From contig CM049318.1 of NCBI GenBank assembly GCA_026874595.1, positions 12,445,241 through 12,509,240 on the forward strand: a stretch of 64,000 nucleotides of DNA, given 5' to 3'. A program made the position numbers and the translations under genes. Positions 23,554-35,894 of this stretch are shown piece by piece (the first letter of the stretch is position 1; each line of letters starts with the position of its first letter). The notes below the pieces were generated by a model. The model did no database searches. It saw only the letters and a list, made by a program, of their open reading frames with translations, and was not told where the DNA came from. The stretch comes from Sipunculus nudus (lineage: Eukaryota > Annelida > Sipuncula > Golfingiida > Sipunculidae).

Positions 23554-24556
23554 CACGGTAGGCTCCTCCCCCCCCCCAACCCCACCCTAGGGTAAGCTCC
23601 CAGCAGGCTTAATGATGAGTGTGCCCAACAGTCAAGTTTTACTCACAAACGCTTGCGCTTTTCGTGGGTTCCTCGGTGTTTTGACTCAGCAATGGGTATG
23701 ACACACATGAAAAACCCGCAAGAGTGGTAGATCGAGCCTTATTGACAACAGGGTAACCGTGTCTATGCTTCTGTCACCGAGTCCGAAAACGGAATGGGAC
23801 TCTTCACATGTACGTGTTTATAGTTTAAACAATAATTAGAATATAGAGGCGGTTACCTTCACCAAAAAAGGATAGTGTCTGAAATGAAATATTCAGTCTT
23901 AAAACTTGCTTAAACAATCTTACTTGCCATGCAATCTATAAAGATTAAAAAATAATTTGAATCATTTTCCGACCAATCCAACATGAGGACATGGTGTCAC
24001 ACTAAAAAACTGCCATTCAAGCCTGTTTACATGGAAACTTATGCCCGAAGTCATGCTTTAAATACTTCAATTAGGTACATAAACATGTGATAACACTTTT
24101 ACTCAAACACCGGTATACTAATGAAACAAAAGTGAACCAATTTCTTGTGTTTTTTTGTCTATAAACGAAGATAATTGAGGAAATTGCTCTACAAAAAAAT
24201 TAAAGGAAACCTTACGTATTTATTTAGATTCTTCGCATTGACTCTACCAATACCTTTAATATTTGTCATTTTATAGGGAATAATTTATACATTATATGAC
24301 AGGTATTTGAACGAGCCAAATTGTGAAGATAAAATGTGGATGAAGCCGGATTACAGTTATATACATGAGCTTTACACAAGTATCCACAAAGGAAAGGTAC
24401 TCGGCAGGTTTAGCTCTGTGTCTCACATAGGCACTAGGTGGCGCTCCGCAGCCATCGGTGGATCTGGTATTGGGGCCATTTTTTCAAGATTCTTCAAAGA
24501 ACCGATTGTTTCGATTGGCATGCACAAGGAATTCAGTTCAGCAAGGTGGTATCAGC

Positions 24557-24661
24557 CAGTGGCGGATCCAGGATTTTTTGTTGTTGGAACGGGTAGCTTA
24601 ATTATGTGTCGCAGTGTGTTTCTAGCATCTAAAATGCGTGCAAACCTATGATCCCTCACTG
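24557..24661. mobile_element. hAT-like MITE, 105 bp (unit 3)
   Basis: Left end CAGTGGCGGATCCAGG, right end CCTATGATCCCTCACTG (inverted, imperfect). Flanks GTATCAGC and GCATTAGC match 6 of 8; in unit 2 they are identical, so the left flank has mutated here. Confidence 0.65.
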
Positions 24662-25318
24662 GCATTAGCAGACAGCCAGTGCCAAGTAATTGCGTGACAA
24701 GCAAACACAATGGCCCAAAAGGATGAAGCATAATGCCTGTTCAAATGCAGGACATCGCCTACCGAAACTATTAGTCACCAACGCTTTAGCCAATAAAGTT
24801 AAATCAATATGTTTGGCCAATCAGAGACATGATCTCATTCTCTAGTAACAGGCTCTCTTGTAATGAGCCAATGGAAGAGGCTATAGGTCTTGCTTTTATT
24901 GCATGTGTCAGATAAGTACATATCTTGCACGACATCAGTTCAAACAGTTGAAATAATATTCCAGAAAAGCAATTTTCGACTCTTCAATATTTTGTAAGGT
25001 GGTTCAAAATTTACAACCAGAACAGCAGTTAACGGATTATTTTCCAGACATTCGATGATGGTCAAAGAATAATAATAACATACAAGACGGATTATTATTT
25101 GAAATGTCTGCATTTGACGTCGCTCTGACAAGGTCATTTGGTCACTTTCTTGGTTCGGTGAACTTTTAACTTAGCATTGTAAGTTCTTTTTTTATTGCAA
25201 ATGAGTAAGTATTCAAAGCGGATAGTCCATAACTGACGAACTGGTTGGTTGAAACCAATATCGGATCTTAAAATGGATGGAGAGAAAAGAAAATTTATAG
25301 TTTCAAAAACATACATGT

Positions 25319-25474
25319 TGTTACGAAAAGAAATTGTCGAGGGGAAAATCCTGGGCTGATCCTGGAGTCGAACCCAGGTCGGTGGCGTACAAGTCCGGCG
25401 TACCAACCGCTTCGCTAGCAAAGCAAGCTTCACTAGCGAGACAGTTCGGTCCGCTTTTATGTCACCCCGTAACA
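25319..25474. repeat. Left 156 bp terminal repeat (unit 3) with antisense tRNA-like boxes
   Basis: Bounded by TGTTACG and CGTAACA. On the - strand it carries a box A-like TAGCGAAGCGGTTGG and a box B-like GGGTTCGACTCC. A homologous repeat of equal length and the same orientation ends the insertion at 28908-29063. It could be a short LTR, a tRNA-derived SINE or a small inverted-end element. Confidence 0.6.
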
Positions 25475-26084
25475 CACGCCCTCTTAAGAGCGTTGTGCTA
25501 TCAGAAGAAGACTAATTATCCCAGGAGTCACACTTTGGTGAGCTTATTCCCTGGGCCACAAAGTTTACCGTCATCCCGGACGAGCCCCCATTTTGTTACG
25601 AACAGAAATTGTGAGGGGAAATCCTGGGCCGATCCCGGATTTTAACACAGAAAGTAAACAGAAGTCCAAATGCATAAAATCCAGGAGTAAGACTTCAAAC
25701 ATCTATAATTGCCGCATTCATCCGAGATGGCTGGTGGGAAGAGTCCTGAAACAATTGACATTGCTGCTCAATTAGGTGATGATTATTCATTGACACACAA
25801 AATGTCCTTTACTAGGAAATCAAACTAGTCATTCACGAACACGAATGTAAATCAGTGGTCAAAAGAAGTTGAAAGCGCAGTCACCCAGTACAAGTAGTCC
25901 TGATAGTTCAACAAGCCCATAGCTACACCTCAGTCCACGTCCACTGTGTCTAAGTCCAACAAAGACCAGTCATTTTCAAAGAAAAATCTGTAATTACTTC
26001 AAGAAGGAAGGTCATCTAATATCTGACTGCTGGAAACTTGCGAAAAGACCAAAGAGCAAACCTTCTGGTTTTGTTTCAAAATCT

Positions 26085-26974
26085 ATGCATAGCATAGTAC
26101 AAGAGCCAGACTCTTTTCATGTAAATAAGGGGTACAACTCCTTTGTTGACTCAAATAAAGAGTTTGATGCTACGGAGGCCCAAGTGCCGTCTGAATCCAA
26201 AGAAGAATCCGTAGCTTGCGGGGTAAAAACCTCAGTTGATACCTGCGAGAATTTAAATAAGGCTAGGTCCTTTCAAGACTCCTGCGAGGAGTATTCTCTG
26301 GATAAGGCTAAGTCCTTTTATGACTCTTGCGAGAGTATTTCAGATGAGGCCAGGCCCTCTTATGACAAACAGAAGTTTGTTTCTGCCGAGGAAAATTCCT
26401 CTGTTGACTCCCATGAGGAGTTTGATGATAAAAAGGAAGTAGATTCCTTAGATGACTCTGAAACAGAGTTTATGACTGACACGTTCAATGTCAGTTCTTT
26501 GTTTGATTAGGTTGAGGTAGTAGATTCCTCTCTTGACTCTGAAATGGAGTTATTTGAGCCATTCATACGTGATGGTTTTGTATCACTTTCAAGTGATTTT
26601 TCAGATTCTACCCCTATTAGAATTTTGAGGACACTTGTTCAGGCCAGACTCTCATGTTAGCAAACACTTTGCCATTTTCTGGTTGGTCCTTTACTGGTGC
26701 ACATGCACTTGTTAATGGTGTGTTTTCAGACAGGCACACTTCAGATCCGCTTCACAGTATCCATTTAAAGTCAGATTTGATTTCTGGGAATATTACTGTG
26801 AGCTTAAGAATTACTTTACCCTTTAAGGGAATTCAGTTGCTACTAGGCAATGATGTTGCAGGTGATAAAGTACAGCCTGTACCAATAGTGACAGAAAAGC
26901 CGTCAATTGATCAGGACACTGATCTGGAAAGTCAGGAAATTCCTAGTTTGTATCCTTCATGTGCTGTGCTGTAA
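26085..26974 (+). pseudogene. gag tail and aspartic protease remnant (unit 3)
   Basis: The CCHC-like region just upstream (25985-26040) has one extra A relative to unit 6. The acidic frame 26085-26510 ends at an in-frame TAG. The protease begins about 26560; one G is missing near 26630 at the catalytic DT(G/S) region, forcing a frameshift. The tail keeps LLGNDVAGDKV, typical of Gypsy retropepsins. Confidence 0.7.
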
Positions 26975-27990
26975 CTAGATCTATGGCCAAGACAAACACA
27001 CATGAGGATAATGGTCCAGATGATAACACTCTGGGAGTCACTTGTGACTCGTCTTATGACTCGCCCGTACAGGATGCAGCATTTTCAAGGTCAGAACTTA
27101 TCGCGGAACAGCATAAGGACCCTGATATTTCATGTTTGTTTCCCAGGGCAGTTTCTTAAGATGAGCTGTCACAAAACCCAGTTTGTTTCTATGTCAAAAA
27201 TGGAGTGCTCATGCGTAAATGGCGACCACCTGATGTATGCGCTGATGATGAGTGGGCCATCAAACAACAAATAGTCATGTCAAAAAGCTTTCGCAGTGAA
27301 GTTCAAAGCATGGCACATGAGGCTCCTTTGTCTGGCCATTTAGGTATAAATAAAACTTATCAGAAAGTTAGTACACACTTCAGTTGGCCTAAACTCAGGA
27401 AAGATGTTGTACAACATTGTTAATCATGCCATACATGCCAGATAGTAGGCAAGCCCAATCAGAATCCTCCTAAGGCCCCACTTAGGCCTATTACTGCTTT
27501 CTAGGAACCATTCAGCAGGATTATTGTTGATTGTGTTGGACCACTGCCCAAAACAAAATCTGGACATGAATACTTGCTGACAATTATGTGCGCATCTACC
27601 AGGTTCCCCGAGGCAATACCATTGCGCAAAATTAATGCCAAAAGTGTTGTCAAAGCTCTGACCAAGTTTTTTTTACAACTTTTGGATTACCAAAATCCGT
27701 CCAGTCTGATCAAGGATCTAATTTTATGTCTGGCTTATTCCAACAAGTTATGCTTGAGCTGGGTATAAAACAGTACAGCTCTTCGCCATACCATCCTTAA
27801 AGTCAGGGCGCCCTTGAGCGTTTACACCAGACTTTAAAAACATGATCAGAACTTTTTGCAATGACACACAGAAAGACTTGGATGAAGGAATCCACCTATT
27901 ACTGTTTGCTATCAGAGGATCCTTTCAAGAGTCCTTGGGTTTCAGTCCCTTTGAACTATTTTTGGACACTCCGTTCGAGGTTTATTGAAA
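26959..27990 (+). pseudogene. Integrase remnant (unit 3)
   Basis: Starts at CAVTRSMAK. Stops at 27158 (AAA to TAA) and 27421 (AAA to TAA inside the HHCC zinc finger) are shared with units 4 and 5. HxxxxxxxGHLGINKTY and the core motif SGHEYLLTIM are recognisable. Further lesions are a run of eight T near 27669 (+2 relative to a coherent frame), a stop at the PES motif (27797), a missing A before the NM motif and a missing G near 27960. Confidence 0.75.
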
Positions 27991-28089
27991 CTGTTTAAAG
28001 AAAAACTCTTGTGTGAAAATCTTGATTCTCTTAGTTTACTGCAGTATGTCTCAGACTTTCTCACTAAAGTACACACAGTTACCGTATGT

Positions 28090-28899
28090 TGTTACAGGTG
28101 CTCTTTTATTATGTGACACGGGCGTAACTCCTGTTGTGGCACTCGTGTCTGGCCGCGTATTTGATTCTATGTTTAATCCGTACTGGTTGAACTCTCGTTG
28201 TCATGTTTAGCCTTGGTTTTTTTTACGCTTGGTCGTGGGTAATGTAATGAGCCTGGTATGTGGAGATACACAGCGCTGTTTTTCTGGAGAATTCCTGAAA
28301 CGCGTGTAGACTGTGTTGTGGAAGATCTTATAGACAGTTTGAGAAGTGGAAAATTTTCGGCTTGAGTTGTGAAGGTATATAAAGGGGTGTGTTTTAGAAC
28401 AAGAGCAGAGAGCAGAGAAGATTCCAGCGGACGCAGAAGCGTGTGTCAGTTTCTAAGATCTTATAGATGCGGCAATTATAGATTTTCAAAGACTTTCTCC
28501 TGAATTTTATGCATTTGGACTTCAGTTTACTTTCTGGGTTGTTGCAAGAACTTTCCACTGGACTGTCATTCTCCGAGAGTTTACATTTAAAGGACTTATC
28601 GTTGTGATGGTGTTGCTATCCAGGTACTGTGCACATTATTTTCTATGTGATTGTATTGACTTGTTGCTGTACCGCTGTTTTACTGTGTAATTGTATTGAT
28701 TTAGTGTATTGTAATGTTAGGTTTGTTTTAAGAATAAATTATAGTTATTTGTTAACAAAAAAAAAACACTGACTTCTTTATTCATTCCCCTAGACATTTC
28801 ACGGTGCCTAGCGTTACAGAATCTGATTTGTTTTTATCTCCGTTACAAAATTTGTGTTCATCACGCATACGTGATCTGTTAATATTAGGTTCCGTAACA
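28090..28899 (+). repeat. LTR-like region of the Gypsy-type element (unit 3)
   Basis: Begins TGTTACAGG and ends CCGTAACA. It has a TATA box (TATATAAAGGGG near 28377), a downstream AATAAA (near 28735) and no coding frame, as expected of U3-R-U5. No direct second copy exists at the 5' side, only an inverted fragment (25649-25713), so the LTR call is inferred. Confidence 0.6.
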
Positions 28900-28907
28900 T
28901 AAAATTT

Positions 28908-29063
28908 TGTTACGAGGACAAATAAGTGAGAGGAAAATCCTTGGCCAATCAGGGAGTCGAACCCAGGTCGGTGGCGTACAAGTCCGGCGTACCAACCGCT
29001 TCTCTACCAAAGCAAGCTTCACCAGCCAGACAGTTCGGTCCGCTTTTATGTCCCCCCGTAACA
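28908..29063. repeat. Right 156 bp terminal repeat (unit 3)
   Basis: Direct partner of 25319-25474. The central and right parts are nearly the same; the first 60 bp differ more. It reads directly into the ancestral flank (ttataatcttgg) at 29066. Confidence 0.6.
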
Positions 29064-31840
29064 AATTATAATCTTGGTTTCCTTGCTTTATAATGTCTGA
29101 AATAAGATGATATATTCCTAATATTTAGACTGCTCTAAATGTGGTATTGTTTTATATTAATAAACTTTTGTTATGAGTATTTGTAATATAGGAATTTCAT
29201 TTGGCAGGTATGTTGCAAGGGAATCAAGAGGCAGAAACCTATTTTATGAATCTATTTCACAATTGGATAACGTAATAAGAAAATCAGGAGCGAGCATCAT
29301 AAGACTTTTGCAGCATGCGCTTGATCCATTGATCATGATACATGATTATATTGTAATATGTCACATGTACGACATTGTTATTGTGTCCGTTTATCATGAT
29401 AACAATGCAATAAAATGTTGATGATTCTTATCCAGATTTATAAATTAAATTTAAAAACAAACAGCCACTCATCTATCACATCATTGTTCCCTTTCCATAT
29501 ATTGACAATAAAATAAGGTAGATATTCTTTGGCATTTATGGATAAAAGTATAATATACATATTGCTGAAAATAAATTATCATTCTGCTTTTTCGTTATTG
29601 TCAATTTATTTTATACCATTAATGGCTCATCTTCTGGGACTCAAATGACCTCGATCTTGAAGCCGGTATAACATCACATTCGACATATTGTCAGAATATA
29701 GTCATGCCCGGATGACATGACAATAAGCAGGGCTTGACTGTTTAACAGATTATTAATTTATTTTATTTAAATTTACATTTTAAGCCCCTTCCCCCACCTC
29801 ATTCTGAAATCTCTTCACAAATATAACAAGAGAGGTGATAACGTATAGACTGCAACATAGATGTCACAGGAGGTCGACTTGATGTAGACGCTAAACCATG
29901 CCCTGATGATACCGATAGGTACATTTATTGACTGAGTTGTTAAATATGTGTGCAGATTTCCCTAGCATAATGTTTGATATAAAATAAAAAAATACATGCA
30001 TTATAAGCAAATGAACACATTACATACATATATTATAGTTTTAAGACCTGAAATTAAAATGTCCTTAATAATTGATAAGCATTTGGTGATATGTATCACT
30101 TGTGTAAATTATTCTGATTATTCACTTGGGAGAGGTGGATCGTTCACTTATGCTTTTTTAATTTTCCGAAATTCAGTTTTACACATAAACAGAGACCATA
30201 TTTTCGTTACAAATTGAAAATCATTTTCATAAAGCTGATGTTTTCAGTTCGATTTTTTATAATGAGCCTGCAGTCTAAATAGATTAAAAAAAATGGGGGG
30301 GGGGGATTTCGAATCAAATGCGAGAGAGAAGGACATGCTATTAAATCTTCATCACTTTGATATTGAATATTTTATATCAAAAATATTAAGTATCCAATTA
30401 TAAAATATTACATATAAACCAATAAATTTCAGGTCCATGTTCCAGTAAGCCAAGAACAACGGTTGCAAACATGATTATTGTGAAAATAAAGGAAACAATA
30501 TTTTTAAAGGGATAATGGCTTGCTTCCCTTATATATCCTGTCTGTAGGTGTATGGGAGACATAAGATCAGCTGTCACCCTTCGAGTAAACATCATATAAA
30601 CCAGTTCCACGTAATACTCCTGTATACACTAACATAACCCTGGTCATGTTATCAACAGGGAGTGGCTTTTCTCAGAATATTAAATGCAGGAGTAATTTAC
30701 GTATTTAACAGACAAGTGAGGAATATATGTATATAAAGGTGTGCGCTCGTGTGTCTTACAAAAATATAAATAAATAAATAAGATGTATACAAAAACATAG
30801 TTATGATTCTCTTTGTACCCTCGATGTAATTATCTGATTCTCTTCTAAAAACCACTATAAAAAACTAAGATTTCATACGTCGTTTAGGTTGACGTGGGAA
30901 CAGCTGAGAAACACAAATAAGTATTTAATTTCTTAGTCAGGTATTTTGTTACGATAAATATTTGAAAAGAATTCTTTTTACAAAAATGGGAAAAAGTTTA
31001 TGCATATATTTCTTAAATTATTCTTTTTAAAATATATCATACAAATCAGTGATTTTATTTAATCGTTTGAATATATACAAGAGTGTTTATATGAAGGCTA
31101 TTTTTCAGACCTCTAGACTATTGTATATATATTAAAGAAATGTTGACGGATAAATGGGAATACTAAAAATACTAATATATAAATATTTCTTAAGGATACA
31201 TGCAAATTTGCGAATGTTAATGTTCCAGCAAATGAAATGTTCTTCAATTAAAAAAAGAACCTAGGTCGATTTGAATATTGTCAAATATTGCTTTCCTGAG
31301 TTTGACAAATATTCAGTGGCAAAAGTGCCAACAATCAGTGCTTTATATGTTAAACGAGTTCTGGGGCATATTCTATAGGAATAAATATCTGCTTGAAACC
31401 ATTCCTTTCTCTTGACAATCCTCAGGATTGCAGGATCAGACATTAAAGGCATTTGCCTTGTAGTAGTTGAACAAGTAAATTCCCCCATTAAACATGCTGC
31501 AAAGTAACCGTGTTTAAATTAATTTTCAATGGAAAAACATCAATGAATGATATAGCAGTCAAGAGATCTTGAAATTTGTATATGCCAGCTAAATTTCTGA
31601 GGACAATAAAACAGTATATTGCTCGTGAAATTCTGGATAACGATTAAAATAAATAAATGTAAAATACAATACAGATTCCTTATTAATTACACAAACACTA
31701 AATAATGTTCTAGAAGCCTAGCTTTACTATCGGTATTAAGAACTGTGGCGCACGTGAATTATATCAGCGGCCATGGAAATATCCGCGTGGTGAGACGGAC
31801 TTAGCACGTGAATGTCATGGAGCATTGGGAACGTAGCAGT
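29064..31840. other. Intergenic DNA upstream of copy 4
   Basis: Non-coding block as upstream of copies 3, 5 and 6: 82-codon frame 29173-29421, G-run near 30295, AT-rich remainder. A 70-codon - strand frame (30398-30610) with a hydrophobic stretch recurs at 41664 and 52949, but the matching DNA is partly absent in unit 2. Confidence 0.5.
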
Positions 31841-31843
31841 TGG

Positions 31844-31922
31844 CTTATCTTAAGTAGTAGCGGTCAGTTCTATATAAGGCGACGGTGGGAGTAGTTCTGC
31901 CCATTCCCTGCTGGATACCAGA
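31844..31922 (+). promoter_or_regulatory. Core promoter of protease copy 4
   Basis: GATA site CTTATCT at 31844-31850; TATATAAGG from 31871. Confidence 0.65.
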
Positions 31923-34221
31923 ATGTTCAGACTCGCAGTTGCTACCCTGGCCCTATTGGCATTAGGTGAGTTATTTATAGGCCTATATTGCATGGCAAAC
32001 AGCTGATGGTAATTGTAATAAACAAAGGAAAAATGCTAATGCTATTAATTTGTTACACAGGTTGTGAGAAATAATATTTAGTGTACGTGAGTAAAAATAA
32101 GACATGTATTTGTTGATTTTTAATTTTTTTATAACATATCCCTAGAATCTTAAAGTCTAGAAGTATCGGAGAAATGAAAGCTCAGTTTCTGATAAGATAC
32201 TTCAAAATAATATGACGATATAACTGCAGGTCCTGAAGTTTCTTTTTGTCAAAAAGCAATTAAAACATATGCTTATTATATTTAGCATAATGGTATTATT
32301 TACAGACAAAATCTATATCTAACATTGAATTAAAAACGGAAACAGGTAACATTCAATTTCAACACTGTTAAGAATAACCCAGTACTAACATGTGATTGAC
32401 TAAGATAAACTGATTTTTTTTTCAGCCGAGGCTCGTCCTCGTGCCACCTACCACGCAAATGTGGACGCACCTTTCATCATTGGAGGTTCACCTGTATCAA
32501 AGGGCCGCTGGCCATGGCAGCTGTCCCTTCAGATCTGCTCCTTCGGCTGTGGTCACACATGTGGTGCTGTCCTGCTGTCCTCCAGCAAAGCTCTGACTGC
32601 TGCTCACTGTACCACTGGCAGGTAATAATCCCACACTATACATTGTAATAGAATGTAAATAGTTACTTAATATTTATATTTGAATAAAGACATATAATGA
32701 AAGGAATTAATTTTCAAACTTTAATGAACGGCTTACCCTTTCACTTCATTCGACTTAGTCCCTGTCTCTGCTCACAGGAGCGGATTCCAGGTTCTTCTTG
32801 GTGCTTCCCAGATCGACGGTTCTGATGCCGAGCAGACGATTGATATCTCTTCTACCACAGAGGTATGAATACTGTTCCTTTCTATGATGAAAACTACAAT
32901 TATATATCTTGTGTATATAAGACATGTGTAAGTGTACCTGTACATGTATTGACCGTTATACTTTCATAACCAGAGGAAAAAGTATATTTATTGAGGCTGA
33001 ATTATTATCATACATAAAGAATTGTGATCATATAAAAACAGTTGTTAATTGTCAATACATACTCTGTATAAAAAAACAATCCATTTTAGCACCCCGAATA
33101 CAGTGGCAGCGCCCCAGGTGTTCCAAACGATATCGCCACCCTGCGTCTGGCTCAAAGTGCTAGAACTGTTAGTGGTGTAGTCGAATTCGCTCGTCTTGCT
33201 AACTCTTTCGAGAACTACGTAGGCGCAACATGCTACATTTCTGGCTGGGGAAGAACTGGTGAGTGTTAATTTTTCCGATCATTGGCGGAAGCAGGGGTCC
33301 AACCCAGAATTGCTAATAAAATACCTAAGAAAACCTAAAAAATCATCAGATTCAGAAAGGGAGGGATAAAGGGCAGAAAGGTTCGATTTAAATGATAAAA
33401 GAAAGGTTGTGGCTCAAAGGGAGGTGGTCCGGACCACTGGACAACTCTGAATCCTCTACGGCCGATGATTGATTCCCTACAAGTGAAGTGTCTGTTATAT
33501 GTTTATAAACAACAAATTGTCAACAAATACCTATATTAATGTTTCTTTCTTACCCAGATGGATCTGGTGGTTCTCTGCCATCCACTCTTCAGGAGGCTCT
33601 GGTAGACCACATCGACACCGCCGAGTGCCAAAACAGAATGCCCATCAACCTTGCCGATGGTGTCAACGACAGCCACTTCTGCGTGCACACCAACTCCAGA
33701 ACTCGCGGTTCCTGCCAGGTGAGTAAAATAATGATTCAGTTATATTTGCCTGGATCCCTCATTTTTTTAAAAGTATGTTCTAAAAGATAGTTTCAACATT
33801 TAATGCTGAGGTGTTTTCAAATTGCCTTCCTAATTGCACAATGTATACGGATTTCTCACTAAGAATTAATTTAAAAACCATAGTAATGAATAACCGCGAA
33901 TCGTTTCGATATTTTAAAAAAAAATATACTTGCAATGAAGTAATTATGAAAATACAACATCGGAAAATGTTTATTGAAGGGTTAAATGATAGTTACTTTG
34001 ATAGCGATGATTTAGCCTCTAACCCGATATGCTTAAACATTTTAATTATTTGGTCCTAGGGTGACAGTGGTGGACCCGTCCAGTGTAACAACGGAGGAAG
34101 CTGGACTGTATGTGGAGTGACTTCCTGGGGAGTCGGCAATATCGTAAACAGCTGTGACACCACCTACCCGTCTGTTTACACCAGAGCCAGCGCCTTCAGA
34201 TCCTGGATCGACAGCAACTAG
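31923..34221 (+). CDS. Chymotrypsin-like secreted serine protease, copy 4 (intact)
   Basis: Exons 31923-31965, 32426-32621, 32778-32862, 33090-33258, 33558-33718, 34060-34221; all introns GT-AG. The 271-residue product is identical to copies 3 and 5: signal peptide 1-17, propeptide to Phe31, IIGG at 32, and the full catalytic triad. A silent CCA for CCC change before the Asp motif is shared with copy 5, supporting 4 and 5 as the youngest pair. AATAAA at 34265-34270. Function inferred from family: secreted endopeptidase cutting after hydrophobic residues. Confidence 0.94.
33284..33462. mobile_element. hAT-like MITE in intron 4 of copy 4
   Basis: Orthologous to the copy 3 element, with the same ends and the same near-8 bp flanking duplication. 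Confidence 0.55.
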
Positions 34222-34818
34222 ACGTGATACACGTGTTCGAATACAGACCATGATAAATGGCTAAAATAAAAACGTACATTATTAACATGGACTCTTCTTG
34301 TTTGTAGAAATGCACAAACTGCCTAAGTTTGATGATTTATTTTATGTGAATCGTTCAAACCTGAAAAGATTCAAATTATATAATTTAATCAATCACACAT
34401 AATATCGCCTACATCATTAAGTAATATTCTTTCCTTTAAGAAATGTAAGGGAAGAAAACACGCGCGATTCCGCCAGCCCAACTTGCACTCTCAAAGTTTC
34501 ATGTGAAATATTTTTTAAATATTTAAAGGGGAAGTTATTTTTGCTGGATAGCGGATGATGATTTTGAACAAGGAACGTTTTAATTATCATTTTATATATT
34601 TTAAGTTCAGTGACTTCAAACCAGCCATGGTCCGTCACTGCGCGACACAAGGTTAGGGTGAGTTAATGCATTGGTAATACACTAGATAAAGAGCATGCAC
34701 GTTTTTGCCACGGAGAACCAATTTCTCCTGACCCGTGGTTTCTGCATACATCAGTGCGCTATAAATTACATATTGGGAAAGATATATTCACGAACCTTAA
34801 AAAATAGATAGTGTCAAA

Positions 34819-34892
34819 CCGGCTTCTGTGGCTCAACAGTAGAGCGCTGGACGTGTGAGTTCGAATCGCAGCCGAGGCTGTGGCATTTTTTT
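34819..34892 (+). repeat. tRNA-like / SINE head in unit 4
   Basis: As in unit 3: box A-like and box B-like motifs and a T-run. Confidence 0.5.
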
Positions 34893-35894
34893 CACGGTAA
34901 GCTCCTCCCCCCCCCACCCCACCCTAGGGTAAGCTCCCAGCAGGCTTAATGATGAGTGTGCCCAACAGTCAAGTTTTACTCACAAACGCTTGCGCTTTTC
35001 GTGGGTTCCTCGGTGTTTTGACTCAGCAATGGGTATGACACACATGAAAAACCCGCAAGAGTGGTAGATCGAGCCTGATTGACAACAGGGTAACCGTGTC
35101 TATGCTTCTGTCACCGAGTCCGAAAACGGAATGGGACTCTTCACATGTACGTGTTTATAGTTTAAACAATAATTAGAATATAGAGGCGGTTACCTTCACC
35201 AAAAAAGGATATTGTCTGAAATGAAATATTCAGTCTTAAAACTTGCTTAAACAATCTTACTTGCCATGCAATCTATAAAGATTAAAAAATAATTTGAATC
35301 ATTTTCCGACCAATCCAACATGAGGACATGGTGTCACACTAAAAAACTGCCATTCAAGCCTGTTTACATGGAAACTTATGCCCGAAGTCATGCTTTAAAT
35401 ACTTCAATTAGGTACATAAACATGTGATAACACTTTTACTCAAACACCGGTATACTAATGAAACAAAAGTGAACCAATTTCTTGTGTTTTTTTGTCTATA
35501 AACGAAGATAATTGAGGAAATTGCTCTACAAAAAAATTTAAGGAAACCTTACGTATTTATTTAGATTCTTCGCATTGACTCTACCAATACCTTTAATATT
35601 TGTCATTTTATAGGGAATAATTTATACATTATATGACAGGTATTTGAACGAGCCAAATTGTGAAGATAAAATGTGGATGAAGCCGGATTACAGTTATATA
35701 CATGAGCTTTACACAAGTATCCACAAAGGAAAGGTACTCGGCAGGTTTAGCTCTGTGTCTCACACAGGCACTAGGTGGCGCTCCGCAGCCATCGGTGGAT
35801 CTGGTATTGGGGCCATTTTTTCAAGATTCTTCAAAAGAACCGATTGTTTCGATTGGCATGCACAAGGAATTCAGTTCAGCAAGGTGGTATCAGC

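Larger units (their letters stand above)
22940..25318. other. Intergenic DNA downstream of copy 3
   Basis: Same layout as after copy 2: tRNA-like element, C-rich tract, MITE (24557-24661) and CCAAT cluster, then the 656 bp deletion junction at 25029 and the Gypsy insertion point at 25319. A 114-codon frame at 24307-24651 runs into the MITE, changes frame between units and is not credible as a gene. Confidence 0.5.
25319..29063 (+). mobile_element. Composite Gypsy-type (Gmr1-like) element, decayed (unit 3)
   Basis: Order: 156 bp repeat (25319-25474), 119 bp spacer, truncated second copy of that repeat from 25594, inverted LTR fragment (about 25649-25713), gag/CCHC remnant, acidic frame 26085-26510, protease remnant 26654-26974, integrase remnant 26959-27990, deletion junction near 28078, LTR-like region 28090-28899 and 156 bp repeat 28908-29063. 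Units 1 and 2 show the empty site. Damage shared with units 4 and 5 but absent in unit 6 includes stops in the integrase, a frameshift at the protease active site, and loss of the integrase C-terminus and reverse transcriptase. Confidence 0.8.
20584..31922 (+). repeat. Tandem array unit 3 (11.3 kb)
   Basis: First of three nearly identical units. Carries the Gypsy-type element at 25319-29063. Shares with units 4 and 5 a 656 bp deletion at 25029 (relative to 58770-59425 of unit 6). Unlike units 4 and 5 it keeps the 76 bp at 24680-24755. Confidence 0.9.

Noticed and set aside
24307-24651. Frame starting MNEPNCEDK, repeated near 35644, 46908 and 58050
   Set aside because: Its end changes frame between units and runs into the MITE; no conservation pattern of a protein.
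25354-25455. Functional tRNA gene on the - strand
   Set aside because: A and B boxes are present, but the acceptor and anticodon stems do not pair well; better described as a tRNA-derived repeat.
25134-25475. 113-codon - strand frame and 103-codon + strand frame over the left 156 bp repeat
   Set aside because: Both translate the tRNA-like repeat and its flank; there is no protein motif.
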